Source of the DNA: Sphingobacteriaceae bacterium
GTDB lineage: Bacteria; Bacteroidota; Bacteroidia; B-17B0; Aurantibacillaceae
Length of the DNA: 64,000 bases
Reading direction: 5' to 3'
NCBI GenBank assembly: GCA_016705695.1
Contig: JADJLA010000011.1
Span: 73,745 to 137,744, forward strand
Shown here: positions 18,015-27,357 of the stretch, one piece after another
Numbering within the stretch: position 1 is the stretch's first letter
How the letters are laid out: the number at the start of each line of letters is the position of its first letter
Program-made: the position numbers and the translations under genes
The notes under the pieces: model-generated
Told to the model about the DNA's origin: nothing
Database searches by the model: none
Seen by the model: the letters and a program-made list of their open reading frames with translations, nothing else

Positions 18015-19172
18015 ATGAGCGATTTTTCGAAATTTAAATTTGGCACCAAGGCAATACATGCCGGTGCGGAAGCAGATCCAACAACCGGAGCCATTATGAC
18101 TCCTATTTACCAAACCAGTACCTATGTGCAAGAATCTCCCGGAAAAAATAAGGGTTATGGTTACGCTCGCGGAAAAAACCCAACGCGTGAAGCCTTGCAA
18201 AAAAATATTGCCGCTCTTGAAAATGGTAAACATGCCATTTGCTTTGCAAGCGGTATGGGCGCTACAGATGCTGTAATGAAATTATTACGCCCGGGCGATG
18301 AGGTTATTACCGGCGATGATCTTTATGGGGGAAGTTACCGCATGTTCACTAAAATATTTGAGAACTACGGTATTAAATTTCACTTCATTAATTTAAGTAA
18401 TGCTGAAAATATTACGAAGTACATAAATAAGAATACAAAATTGATCTGGGCCGAAACCCCTACCAACCCTACCATGCAAATTATAGATATTGAAGCGTGC
18501 AGTAAAATTGCAAAAGCAAACAATATTATTTTGGCAGTAGATAATACATTTGCTTCTCCGTACTTACAAAATCCATTAGCACTTGGTGCAGATATTGTAA
18601 TGCATTCAGTTACAAAATACTTAGGCGGCCACAGCGATGTTGTAATGGGTGCTTTGGTAATGAACGATGCTAAACTGCATGAGCAATTATATTTTATTTT
18701 AAATAGTTGTGGTGCAAACCCAGGACCAATGGATTGCTTTTTGGTAATGCGTGGAATTAAAACCTTGCATTTACGCATGGAACGTCATTGCTTTAACGGT
18801 AAAAAAATTGCGGAGTATTTAAAAACACATCCTAAAATTGAAAAAGTATATTGGCCCGGCTTTACCGATCATCCAAACCACGAGATCGCAAAAAAACAAA
18901 TGCGCGATTTTGGTGGAATGATATCTATTGTATTAAAAGGCGCTGATGAAGCAAAAACATTTAAAATAGCTTCTTCATTTAAAGTATTTTCTTTGGCGGA
19001 AAGTTTAGGCGGTGTTGAATCACTTATCAATCATCCTGCAACTATGACGCATGCTTCTATTCCAAAACCAGAACGCGACAAGGCAGGCGTTGTAGATAAC
19101 TTACTGCGCTTAAGCGTTGGTGTTGAAGATGTGGAAGATCTAATTGAAGATCTGAAGCAGGCTTTGGGATAA
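18015..19172 (+). CDS. metB: Cystathionine gamma-synthase / gamma-lyase family PLP enzyme
   Basis: A trans-sulfuration enzyme of 385 residues. Start ATG 18015 is preferred over an open upstream extension because it begins the conserved FKFGTKAIHAG. The PLP lysine is Lys201 in SVTKYLGGHSDV; YGYARGKNPTREALQ (48-62) and CFASGMGATDAV are family signatures. It either makes cystathionine (metB) or cleaves it (gamma-lyase). Sequence alone does not settle this. A cystathionine beta-synthase gene 7 kb away suggests the reverse pathway, cysteine from homocysteine, and thus possible gamma-lyase activity. Confidence 0.88.
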   Translation: MSDFSKFKFGTKAIHAGAEADPTTGAIMTPIYQTSTYVQESPGKNKGYGYARGKNPTREALQKNIAALENGKHAICFASGMGATDAVMKLLRPGDEVITGDDLYGGSYRMFTKIFENYGIKFHFINLSNAENITKYINKNTKLIWAETPTNPTMQIIDIEACSKIAKANNIILAVDNTFASPYLQNPLALGADIVMHSVTKYLGGHSDVVMGALVMNDAKLHEQLYFILNSCGANPGPMDCFLVMRGIKTLHLRMERHCFNGKKIAEYLKTHPKIEKVYWPGFTDHPNHEIAKKQMRDFGGMISIVLKGADEAKTFKIASSFKVFSLAESLGGVESLINHPATMTHASIPKPERDKAGVVDNLLRLSVGVEDVEDLIEDLKQALG

Positions 19173-19307
19173 ACGCGATTTGATTTTGATAAAAGCAATA
19201 ACCTACGATGTATCGCAGTTTATTATTCAGGAATTAAGGGAAATACGCATTTGTTGAAATTAATGCTTCTTTTAATCGTAAATAGAAGCTTATTCATTTA
19301 GCAATAT

Positions 19308-20723
19308 TTATAGTTCATATTTCAAGTCGCCATTAATGTAAGTTAGTTCAATGAAATTTTTTACAAACTTTAGTTTGAATTCAGCTAATTTAAGTTCGGT
19401 TTCCAGCCATTTACTTTCTCGTGAATTCAGCAGGAATAACGAACTTTCACCATTTGTAAATTTTAGTCTCTCAGCTTCTACGAGTAGTCTGCTGTAAGCA
19501 GCAGATCTTTCAGCATTTACAATTTGTTCAGCGGTTACTTTTATTGTTTCAATAATATACTTTCTTTTGAAATTGATCTGGTTTTGCTTATTGATGGTTT
19601 CGAGCTCATTATTTTTAGCATCCAAATCAGCCATTTTATATTCATTGCGTGGCTTTCTTAAGAACAAAGGAAACGAAAAACTCGCTCCCCACTTGTAGTT
19701 GTTTGTGTTTAAAGTAGGAAAGATAATATCATTAGAAGTGTTCAAGAAATTATAACTTAAATCAAGCACTGGTTTAATCATCTCACGTTTTAATCGCTTT
19801 TCTGTTTCCAGTACTTTTTGCTTCGCTAAATATTGAGATATTAACGGATTCGTATTTTGCTCGTTAATTATTGTTTGTTGAATGTTTTTAATTGTTAAGG
19901 AATAAACCTGCTCAAGACTATCTGTTATATTCATATTGGATAATGAGAGGGTAGAAGACATAGGGTTAATTATTGCTAGTTCATTTAACTTTTTTATCAT
20001 TTCTATTTCACCTACCTGCCTATCGAGTAAGCGACTTTGAAGAAAAATGGCCGCCTCTACAGTATCAATAGTAGGCCTTTCGCCAACAACCGATAATTCA
20101 CTTATTCCCTTTAAACGTTGTGCGGCTAGAGTAGCAAAATAACTGAAAAGGCTATTTATTTTTTTTGTGTACAATGCGTCAACATAAACATTCGAAGCAT
20201 AGAACATCAAATCATTCATTTGTATTTTTTGTTCAGCACTAAAGTATTCAGAATAATGTTTAGCCTTTACAACATCGGCTCTTCTTTTGTCAAACATTAA
20301 ACCTTGTAATAAACTTGCTTCAATTCCAACATATGGTAACCCAACTAAAGGGGTTAACAACTCAGGATTTATAAATATTCCTTTCCCATACTGGTATCCT
20401 ACTTTTAAATATTGTGAAGTGTAAAGTGGCTGTTTTAATTCAGCATTAACATATGTAAAATAATTGGAAGAATTGAATTGTTTACTTTCAATGTTAGTAC
20501 CGAGTTGCGGGTCGAAATTTCCTTTTGCTGCCTTTAATTGAGCCCCGCCATAAATAATGTTATTTTCAGCTTTCTTGGAAAGCGGATTCATTTCCTTTAC
20601 TGAACTAAGAAATGTGTTATAGCTGTACATCGAAACCGTTTGAGATAAACAGATTTCACTTAACCCCATCAGGAGTACGACCAAACTATTTCGACTTAGC
20701 GATGCCATTTTGTTTATTTTCAT
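19308..20723 (-). CDS. TolC-like outer membrane efflux channel
   Basis: The frame is open to 20798, but ATG 20723 (MKINKMASLSRNS...) leads into a signal peptide ending near EICLSQ; ATG 20708 is an alternative. The ~470-residue protein has the long alternating helical and beta segments of outer membrane efflux (OEP/TolC) proteins, e.g. GASFSFPLFLRKPRNEYKMA and the final YSRLLVEAERLKFTNGESSL typical of the family. It overlaps the adaptor gene upstream by 38 nt and is the last gene of the export operon. Confidence 0.82.
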   Translation of the reverse strand: MKINKMASLSRNSLVVLLMGLSEICLSQTVSMYSYNTFLSSVKEMNPLSKKAENNIIYGGAQLKAAKGNFDPQLGTNIESKQFNSSNYFTYVNAELKQPLYTSQYLKVGYQYGKGIFINPELLTPLVGLPYVGIEASLLQGLMFDKRRADVVKAKHYSEYFSAEQKIQMNDLMFYASNVYVDALYTKKINSLFSYFATLAAQRLKGISELSVVGERPTIDTVEAAIFLQSRLLDRQVGEIEMIKKLNELAIINPMSSTLSLSNMNITDSLEQVYSLTIKNIQQTIINEQNTNPLISQYLAKQKVLETEKRLKREMIKPVLDLSYNFLNTSNDIIFPTLNTNNYKWGASFSFPLFLRKPRNEYKMADLDAKNNELETINKQNQINFKRKYIIETIKVTAEQIVNAERSAAYSRLLVEAERLKFTNGESSLFLLNSRESKWLETELKLAEFKLKFVKNFIELTYINGDLKYEL

Positions 20724-22919
20724 TTTTTGGTTGATAGAACTCAGGCGGAAATCCATTTGCTTTTCGCCATAATTCATATATAACTGGTACGTTATCAAGT
20801 AAAGCGAAACCTTTTACTCCGCCGCCAATTTGTATTGCCGTAGGCCACTTATCAGTTTTGTTAATGGCAAGAATTCTAAATTTTCCGTTAGGAGAAATTA
20901 CCTTATCGAATGTTACAATCTCGGCACTAAAACTTCCATAGCTTAAACCGGGCCAACCAGAGAAAACAAATGCAGGCCATCCGTCGAAAATCAATTGAAC
21001 CCTTTGACCTTTAGCAATGAGCGGAAGGTCTACAGGATCAATATAAAGTTCTACTGCTTGTTCTTTTTGTATAGGAACAATGCTACATAACATTCCCCCT
21101 CTTTCACAATTTCTCCAACTCCTTTTATGGCCATATTATTTACATAACCATCCTGTGGTGCTAAAACATAGTAAAATGTATTTCTTAAGGAGTAGTTTGA
21201 AAGTTGATTCTGTAACTTAGTTAATGAGCCTTCGGTTTCGTATACCATAGATATAGTACTGAATTTATCAGACTCGGCTTTCATCAATTTTTCATTGTAC
21301 TCTTGCAATGTTGCATTCAAATCGAGTTCCGAATTAAGCAGTTCATTCTTTGTTGCTGTGATCTTATTTTCAGCTGCTATTTTTTTCGAATAAGATTCTT
21401 GAACTTTAACTTTTCTGTTTTCTAGGTCTGTTTTTGATATAACACCTTTACTTAACAGTTCTTCGTAGCGTTTAAATTGTTCTTCAGCCACCTTATAGTT
21501 ATTTTGGGATGCTTCTGCTTCTGCGCTATCGCTTGAGAGTTTTGCCATCACCTGTAATATTTTATTTCTTACTTGTTTTGTTTTTAGGCCAAGGGATTTA
21601 TTAATTGCATCAATTTGATCATTAATTGCTGATACTTTACTTTCATATGACTGAAGCGATACTTCTTTAGCCTTTACTTGCGATTCAGATCTTTGAATTA
21701 AAAGTGAATCCATATACTCCTCTTTTATCTCAGAAATAAAAGCTATAGTATCATTTTTTCTTACGAAATCACCGTCTCTGATATACCATTTTTCAACTCG
21801 TCCTGCAATTCTTGAAGCTACTTGCTGAGGTTTGTTTTCAGGATTGAGTACGCTAACCTCACCTGACGTGTCAATGCTTTGTGTCCATGGTAGAAAAAGA
21901 ACAACTATACAAGTAATTAGAAGCGAATAGAGCAATCCCTTTAGTCGAGCAGTATAATGGGGGTAATATACCTTTGCAGTAGCTGTAAGATAATTCGTTT
22001 CATTTGATTCTAAGTAAGATTCTTCCGGTTTTTTTTCAAATAGAAGCTCGATCTTATACAGAGCCGTTACAATATCATAACAGGTTCCTAGACTTCCAAC
22101 TAGTTTTTCAACCGAACTTATTACAAGAAGTATAATTATCTCCGAAGCAACGAACTGACCAATATTTAATTCGCCAATCTGTACAAGGTAACTGCCAAGA
22201 AAAAGTAGAACGCTAATGAAGAAGACCTTAAAAAATAAAATACCTTTATATTGCTTTTCAAATGTGCTATAGTACTCCTTCCTATAGTCAAGGTACTCAT
22301 TGAGTTCGGAATCTATTTTTTCATGGCTAGCTTCAAAAGAACTTAAGGAAGTAAAAATTTGGTATTTCTTAGTTGATGTATTAATATTTGCGTCTTGTGC
22401 TTTTTTACCGTAGTAAGTAACAATAAGATAGAAAACCACTCCGAGTACAACGGAGAAAAGAACAAACCAATTACTATATGCAGGCAAAAGAAGTAGACCG
22501 AAGATGATACTAATAACTGAGAAGGAAAACTCCAGTAAAATTTTTCCAATACCTTTTTGAAGTGTAACTACTTCAAAAAAGTGTGTGATCTTTTCGCGAA
22601 TTCCATTATCTGTTCCTATTACTTTGGAAATGCGTTCAGTGAGGCCACAGAAAATTCTTTCCTGCAAGGTCTCGTTTAGTCGCATTTGCCATAGCTGCAA
22701 CAAACCGATGAATAATGTAGCCATTATGGTTAGGAAACTCAATAAAGCCAACGAGGAAGAGAAGCGACCCGCCATTGTATAGGTAATAATTCCTTGAATA
22801 GTAAGCGGGATTGTGATATATAAAGCCCCTTGAAGAAGAGCAAGCCCATATATATTATATATAACTTTTTTCTCTCTGCTTAGCCATTTAAACAGTAATT
22901 TAGTTTTTTCGTTGATCAT
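20686..22919 (-). CDS. Fusion of ABC-exporter membrane domain and HlyD-type adaptor; one frameshift
   Basis: Residues 1-290 match the six-span membrane domain of bacteriocin-type ABC exporters (ALYITIPLTIQGIITY near 32, LQLWQMRLNETLQERIF near 75). No Walker A, signature or Walker B motif follows. Instead the chain enters a HlyD adaptor: a membrane span near 335-352 (ITCIVVLFLPW), lipoyl half-motif VASRIAGRVEKWYIRDGDFV, a long coiled coil (~400-560) and a second lipoyl half. The frame breaks near 21080 in a G-run; the final ~125 residues (MLCSIVPIQKEQAVELYIDP...) continue in the next frame to 20686. The single-base loss may be a sequencing error. The gene lies between a CutA-like gene and a TolC gene. 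Confidence 0.8.
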
Positions 22920-23227
22920 ATTTTCAAAGTATTATTACGAATAATTTCACTGAAGTTCTCGTTGCATTGCGTAATAGGCACAGAGTAAACCTTGGTATGG
23001 TCAAAGCCACTTTTTTTTATAAAATTCAAAATAGCAGTAAAAAGTAAGGCTTTAGTTTGTCCTGTAATTACAATATTGCTTTGCTCTGTTATTTTACCGT
23101 TTATTTTAAATAGCGAATGATTATCCTTGTCAATGGAAGCATGAGCAAAGAGATCTTTTTCCAATAAACCTGTTGCCAGCTTGTGAGCGTCCTTTTGGGA
23201 ATCTATATATATGTATACGTTTATCAT
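22916..23227 (-). CDS. Divergent CutA1-like protein
   Basis: ATG 23227 (MINVYIYIDSQKDAHKLATG) is preferred over an upstream ATG because it begins the first beta strand of the fold. The pattern LATGLLEKDLFAHASID, then GKITEQSNIVITGQTK and the end YSVPITQCNENFSEIIRNNT, parallels CutA1 (ligand-binding trimers linked to divalent cation tolerance), whose proteins end with a PI-x-x-x-N-x-x-Y-x-x-W-I-x-x-N-T motif. Residues usually aromatic are changed, so it is a remote member. Its stop overlaps the start of the exporter fusion by 4 nt, indicating coupled translation. Confidence 0.6.
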   Translation of the reverse strand: MINVYIYIDSQKDAHKLATGLLEKDLFAHASIDKDNHSLFKINGKITEQSNIVITGQTKALLFTAILNFIKKSGFDHTKVYSVPITQCNENFSEIIRNNTLKI

Positions 23228-23242
23228 ATAAAAAACTTTCGT

Positions 23243-23250
23243 CAAATATA
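23243..23250 (-). promoter_or_regulatory. -7 box for the export operon
   Basis: CAAATATA on the plus strand is TATATTTG on the minus strand, 15 nt before the CutA-like start. The -33 element is not clear. Confidence 0.45.
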
Positions 23251-23267
23251 GTGAAATAATTTAATAT

Positions 23268-23282
23268 AATAGTATTACTATT
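23268..23282. promoter_or_regulatory. Candidate TetR operator
   Basis: AATAGTATTACTATT is a perfect 15-bp palindrome around a central T. It lies between the divergent export operon and the tetR gene, 4 nt upstream of the -33 box of tetR. Its position fits a repressor site controlling both directions. Confidence 0.55.
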
Positions 23283-23286
23283 ATTT

Positions 23287-23317
23287 TTTGCAATATTTAT
23301 ATAATTGTGTATATTTG
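23287..23317 (+). promoter_or_regulatory. Promoter of the tetR gene
   Basis: TTTG at 23287-23290 and TATATTTG at 23310-23317 are separated by 19 nt, a full match to the Bacteroidota consensus. The ATG is 20 nt downstream. Confidence 0.72.
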
Positions 23318-23337
23318 TACTTTAATAATGTATTGTA

Positions 23338-24009
23338 ATGCAATTAGACGTAAGAATAAAAATGAATGAGAAGCTGTATCTTCGTAATCCCGAGGATAGT
23401 GCTATTGGCAAACGAATTGTAAGTCAAGGACTTATTTTAATAAATAAATTAGGCTTTGAAAACTTCACATTTAAAAAACTAGCCATTGAGATAGAAACCA
23501 CCGAGGCTACTATTTATAGGTATTTTGAAAATAAACACCGGCTTTTGATTTATCTTACAGCTTGGTGGTGGAGTTTTTTGGAGTATAAGGTGATGTTCAG
23601 CTTGAATAATATTAACGATCCTCAAACAAAGCTCAAAACCATCATTACTCTTTTGGTTAGTGAGCCTAACAAAAATCAGAAAACAGATTATATAAAAGAA
23701 TACGAAGCTTACAATTTGGTAAAATGGGAGAGTTCAAAGGCCTATTTAACAAGAAGCGTTACAAAAGATAATAAAGACAGACTTTTTAAACCTTACAAGG
23801 ATCTTTGTGGTAGAATCTCGCAAATTATTAAGGAATATAATCCAAAATATAAATACCCCAATTCTTTAGCTAGCACACTATTGGAGATGTCGCATGCTCA
23901 AAAGTTCTTTATGGAAAATTTGCCTTTGTTAACTGATTCCTCAGGGCCTGATGAGAAGAAACTAATTCAGTTTTTAGAGCACGTTGTTTTTAGCTCTTTG
24001 AAGAGTTAA
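23338..24009 (+). CDS. TetR/AcrR family transcriptional regulator
   Basis: The 223-residue protein has a TetR helix-turn-helix at about 22-65: IVSQGLILINKLGFENFTFK, then IETTEATIYRYFENKHRLL, with the usual Tyr-Arg-Tyr-Phe recognition helix. The remaining helical domain would bind an unknown ligand. A second ATG lies 8 codons in (MNEKLYLRN). It is transcribed divergently from the CutA/exporter/TolC operon and most likely represses it, through the palindrome at 23268. Confidence 0.85.
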   Translation: MQLDVRIKMNEKLYLRNPEDSAIGKRIVSQGLILINKLGFENFTFKKLAIEIETTEATIYRYFENKHRLLIYLTAWWWSFLEYKVMFSLNNINDPQTKLKTIITLLVSEPNKNQKTDYIKEYEAYNLVKWESSKAYLTRSVTKDNKDRLFKPYKDLCGRISQIIKEYNPKYKYPNSLASTLLEMSHAQKFFMENLPLLTDSSGPDEKKLIQFLEHVVFSSLKS

Positions 24010-24220
24010 TTTATGAATTGGATCTGTGTGTATTTGTTTTAAAGAGAGCTGTTCTTTTCAGAGCAATAAAAATCCCCCACTATTTTACATTGAAGGTAAC
24101 CTGTATTAACTTTGGTAAGATTTTGTTTTTTAAATATCTCGGCGTTCCTCAATAAAAACCCACAATACATTGCAGATTCCTAACTTTAATCCACACCATA
24201 ACTCTTCTATAAGCAGAAAA

Positions 24221-25876
24221 TTAGCCCTTAAACCCATTCATCTTATCAGCTAACTTAATAGCTTCGTATAGATTGATGATGCCGGCGTTCTTACCAAGTT
24301 CTTCAAACTTAACGTAACGATCTTTTGCGCCCTTTTTGCTGCCCGGTTTAATTACTTTTTTTCCTTTATAGGTTCTTACACTACTCTTAACTAATATTTT
24401 TTTTATTTGCTCTGGAGTAAGCGTAGGATAATACGATTTTAAAACCGCTGCAACTCCTGCCGCTACAGGTGTAGCCATACTTGTTCCACTCAGGTCTTTA
24501 TATTCATTTTCAGGTAAAGTTGAATAAATATCAACGCCTGGCGCAAATAGATCAATTGATTTTTTTCCGTAATTGGTAAAATTGGCTGCTATCATCGAAT
24601 CAGGTTTCCAACTCAAAGCACCAATAGTGATCATGTTACTTGCCACGCCCTTTCCTTCATACTTTGCGGTTGGGTAATGTGTTACTTCGTCAATATTCAA
24701 GTGGTCGTTACCCGCAGCGTGCATCAATAATACACCCTTTGATTGCGCATACTTAACCGCTGCATCTACACATTTTTTATCCCATGAATATTTCTTACCA
24801 AAACTCATGTTCAAAATTTTTGCACCATTATCTACGGCATAAATAATTGCATTTGCAACGTCCTTATCGCGCTCATCGCCATTAGGTACGCAACGAACTG
24901 CCATAATTTTTACATTGGCTGCAACGCCATCCATCCCTATTCCATTATCTCTTTTTGCAGCAATAATTCCTGCTACGTGCGTTCCGTGTAAAGAGTTTGG
25001 CCCTTTGCAATCAGCATTACCATAAAATTTCTCATAAGAATCGGCATAATTATCGCCTACAATGGTACGAGGGTCAACATCAGGATTCAAACCAACTTCT
25101 ATCATTGGGTTAATTTGTTGGCTTCCTTCAGCCAGCTGATTTTTAAAATCCTCATAACTGCCTTTTCCTTGCTTCATCGACATCATTACAATCATCTTCA
25201 CTTGCTTAGCTGCTTTTTCTTCAGGGGTATACTTTTCAAGGTTTTCTAATTTGATATCGGTAACATTCTGCTGCGCTTTAATATCGGCTTCAACTTTTGC
25301 CATACCTTCTTGCAAGAACTTAATTTGGTTGTACGACGATTCATACTTAGTTCTTGTAGAAGCCATATCTTCTTTCACAGCAGTGTATAACTTAAATTCA
25401 GCTTTCTCTTGCTTAGATTTAAAATCTGTCAAAGCTTTTCCTTCATATTTTGGTTTTAGCTTACGGTACAAACGAGTCATTTCTAAATTCTCTGCGTCCA
25501 CATTCTTTCCATCTTTACCTCCTAAAAAATTCCATCCATGGATATCATCAATATAACCATTCTTATCATCATCTATTCCATTTCCGGCAATTTCGCCAGG
25601 GTTGGTCCACATAACCTCACTAAGGTCTTCGTGCTTCCAATCAACGCCACTGTCTAATACAGCAACAATTACCGGAACAGACTTTCTAACCTGTAAAAAC
25701 TCCTTATAGGCTTTTTCGGTACTCACGCCATTTACCTTATCGTTAGTTGGATCGAGGTTAAACCAATTATCAGGACGCTTTGGAACAAGTGGCGTAGTTG
25801 GCGTAGCAATTGCTGTATGCGCCGATAAAAATCCGCTTAATAAAAGGATAGAAACTGAAATAAATATTTTTTTCAT
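24221..25876 (-). CDS. Secreted S8 family (subtilisin-like) serine peptidase
   Basis: A signal peptide (about residues 1-24, ending AHTAIA) precedes a subtilase domain with catalytic Asp75 (VAVLDSGVDWKHEDL), His297 (LHGTHVAGIIA) and Ser466 (SGTSMATPVAAGVAA). About 150 mostly helical, charged residues (~120-260) sit between the Asp and His motifs, longer than in plain subtilisins. There is no obvious prodomain and no sorting tail after the catalytic domain, so it may remain periplasmic. It is monocistronic. The 211-nt gap before it (24010-24220) shows no gene. Confidence 0.93.
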   Translation of the reverse strand: MKKIFISVSILLLSGFLSAHTAIATPTTPLVPKRPDNWFNLDPTNDKVNGVSTEKAYKEFLQVRKSVPVIVAVLDSGVDWKHEDLSEVMWTNPGEIAGNGIDDDKNGYIDDIHGWNFLGGKDGKNVDAENLEMTRLYRKLKPKYEGKALTDFKSKQEKAEFKLYTAVKEDMASTRTKYESSYNQIKFLQEGMAKVEADIKAQQNVTDIKLENLEKYTPEEKAAKQVKMIVMMSMKQGKGSYEDFKNQLAEGSQQINPMIEVGLNPDVDPRTIVGDNYADSYEKFYGNADCKGPNSLHGTHVAGIIAAKRDNGIGMDGVAANVKIMAVRCVPNGDERDKDVANAIIYAVDNGAKILNMSFGKKYSWDKKCVDAAVKYAQSKGVLLMHAAGNDHLNIDEVTHYPTAKYEGKGVASNMITIGALSWKPDSMIAANFTNYGKKSIDLFAPGVDIYSTLPENEYKDLSGTSMATPVAAGVAAVLKSYYPTLTPEQIKKILVKSSVRTYKGKKVIKPGSKKGAKDRYVKFEELGKNAGIINLYEAIKLADKMNGFKG

Positions 25877-25952
25877 TGTTTGTGAGTTAAATTCAAAATC
25901 TAAAATATATAAATATTATCACTAATTAATACCGTTTAAACTAATTAACAGG

Positions 25953-27329
25953 CTAATTATTCATCTTAGCAACAGCCTCAATGATATCGTGCTTGGTGAT
26001 GATGTGCATATTTCCACCCATATCACGCAGCAAAACAGCGTTATTATCCTTGGTAATAAGCTTACTCACTTCCTCTATTGGTGCTTGCTCCCCTACAATT
26101 GGAAAGGCAGCCTGCATCATTGATCGTACGGTTTGTTTTTTAATGTCATGGCTATCAATCAATTTATTAAAGATATAGTTATCGTTTAACGAACCAATAT
26201 AATTACCGCCTTCTACCACCGGTAATTGCGAGATATTGAATTTACTTAAAATTGATAATGCATCCGCAACTGTTGCTGCCGCATCAATAGTTAGTAATTT
26301 TTGGTTTTTGTGATTGGCTACAAGATCAATAGCTTTTGGTTTTGTCATTTCTAAAAAACTACGATCACGCATCCAGTCATCGTTGAACATTTTTGCCAAG
26401 TAACGCGTTCCGTGATCATGGAAAATAACAACCACCACATCGCCTTTTTTGTACATGTGTTTCATTTGCATTAAACCTGCTAAAGCCGATCCCGCACTAT
26501 TTCCTGCAAAGATCCCTTCTTCACGAGGAATTCGGCGTGTCATAACTGCCGCATCTTTATCCGTTACCTTTTCAAAATGATCGATCACATTAAAATCAAC
26601 ATTCTGCGGTAAAAAATCCTCCCCAATTCCTTCGGTGATGTATGGATAGATCTCGTTCTTATCAAAAATTCCTGTCTCTTTGTATTTTTTAAATACCGAT
26701 CCATAAGTATCAACTCCTAATACTTTTACATTCGGATTTTTTTCTTTTAGATATTTTCCGGTACCGCTTATTGTTCCGCCGGTTCCAACTCCAACCACTA
26801 AGTGTGTAACTTTGCCATCTGTTTGATCCCATATTTCGGGACCAGTTTGTTCGTAGTTTGCAACGGTATTACTTGGGTTATCATATTGATTCGGTTTCCA
26901 CGAATTTGGAATCTCGTTCACCAAACGCGATGACACTGAATAATACGAACGAGGATCTTCAGGATCAACATCGGTAGGACAAACAATTACTTCGGCACCA
27001 AAGGCACGCAAAGCATCCACTTTTTCTTTACTTTGTTTATCGGTAGTTGTAAAAATACATTTGTAGCCTTTAATTACCGCACCAATAGCTAAACCCATTC
27101 CGGTATTACCACTAGTTCCTTCAATAATAGTTCCTCCCGGTTTTAAACGCCCGTCCTTCTCCGCGTCTTCGATCATTTTAATGGCCATGCGATCCTTAAT
27201 AGAATTGCCGGGATTAAATGTTTCTACTTTTGCATACACATCACACGGAAGCCCTTTTACGATCTTGTTCAACTTTACAAGTGGAGTATTCCCTATGGTC
27301 TCTAAGATATTCTTACAAGTCTTTTTCAT
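25953..27329 (-). CDS. Cystathionine beta-synthase with C-terminal CBS-domain pair
   Basis: The 458-residue protein has a PLP fold-type II catalytic domain: IGNTPLVKL at 12-20, PLP lysine Lys45 in NPGNSIKDR and the phosphate loop EGTSGNTGMGLA. From about residue 335 a pair of CBS domains follows (LTIDAAATVADALSILSKFN; a second block to the end), a regulatory module. This layout matches eukaryote-like cystathionine beta-synthase, which condenses serine and homocysteine. It pairs functionally with the metB-like gene at 18 kb. Cysteine synthase is a less likely alternative. The asparaginase gene ends upstream with 28 nt between. Confidence 0.9.
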   Translation of the reverse strand: MKKTCKNILETIGNTPLVKLNKIVKGLPCDVYAKVETFNPGNSIKDRMAIKMIEDAEKDGRLKPGGTIIEGTSGNTGMGLAIGAVIKGYKCIFTTTDKQSKEKVDALRAFGAEVIVCPTDVDPEDPRSYYSVSSRLVNEIPNSWKPNQYDNPSNTVANYEQTGPEIWDQTDGKVTHLVVGVGTGGTISGTGKYLKEKNPNVKVLGVDTYGSVFKKYKETGIFDKNEIYPYITEGIGEDFLPQNVDFNVIDHFEKVTDKDAAVMTRRIPREEGIFAGNSAGSALAGLMQMKHMYKKGDVVVVIFHDHGTRYLAKMFNDDWMRDRSFLEMTKPKAIDLVANHKNQKLLTIDAAATVADALSILSKFNISQLPVVEGGNYIGSLNDNYIFNKLIDSHDIKKQTVRSMMQAAFPIVGEQAPIEEVSKLITKDNNAVLLRDMGGNMHIITKHDIIEAVAKMNN

Positions 27330-27357
27330 AATATTCGTTCTTTTTGGCTATTGTCTT

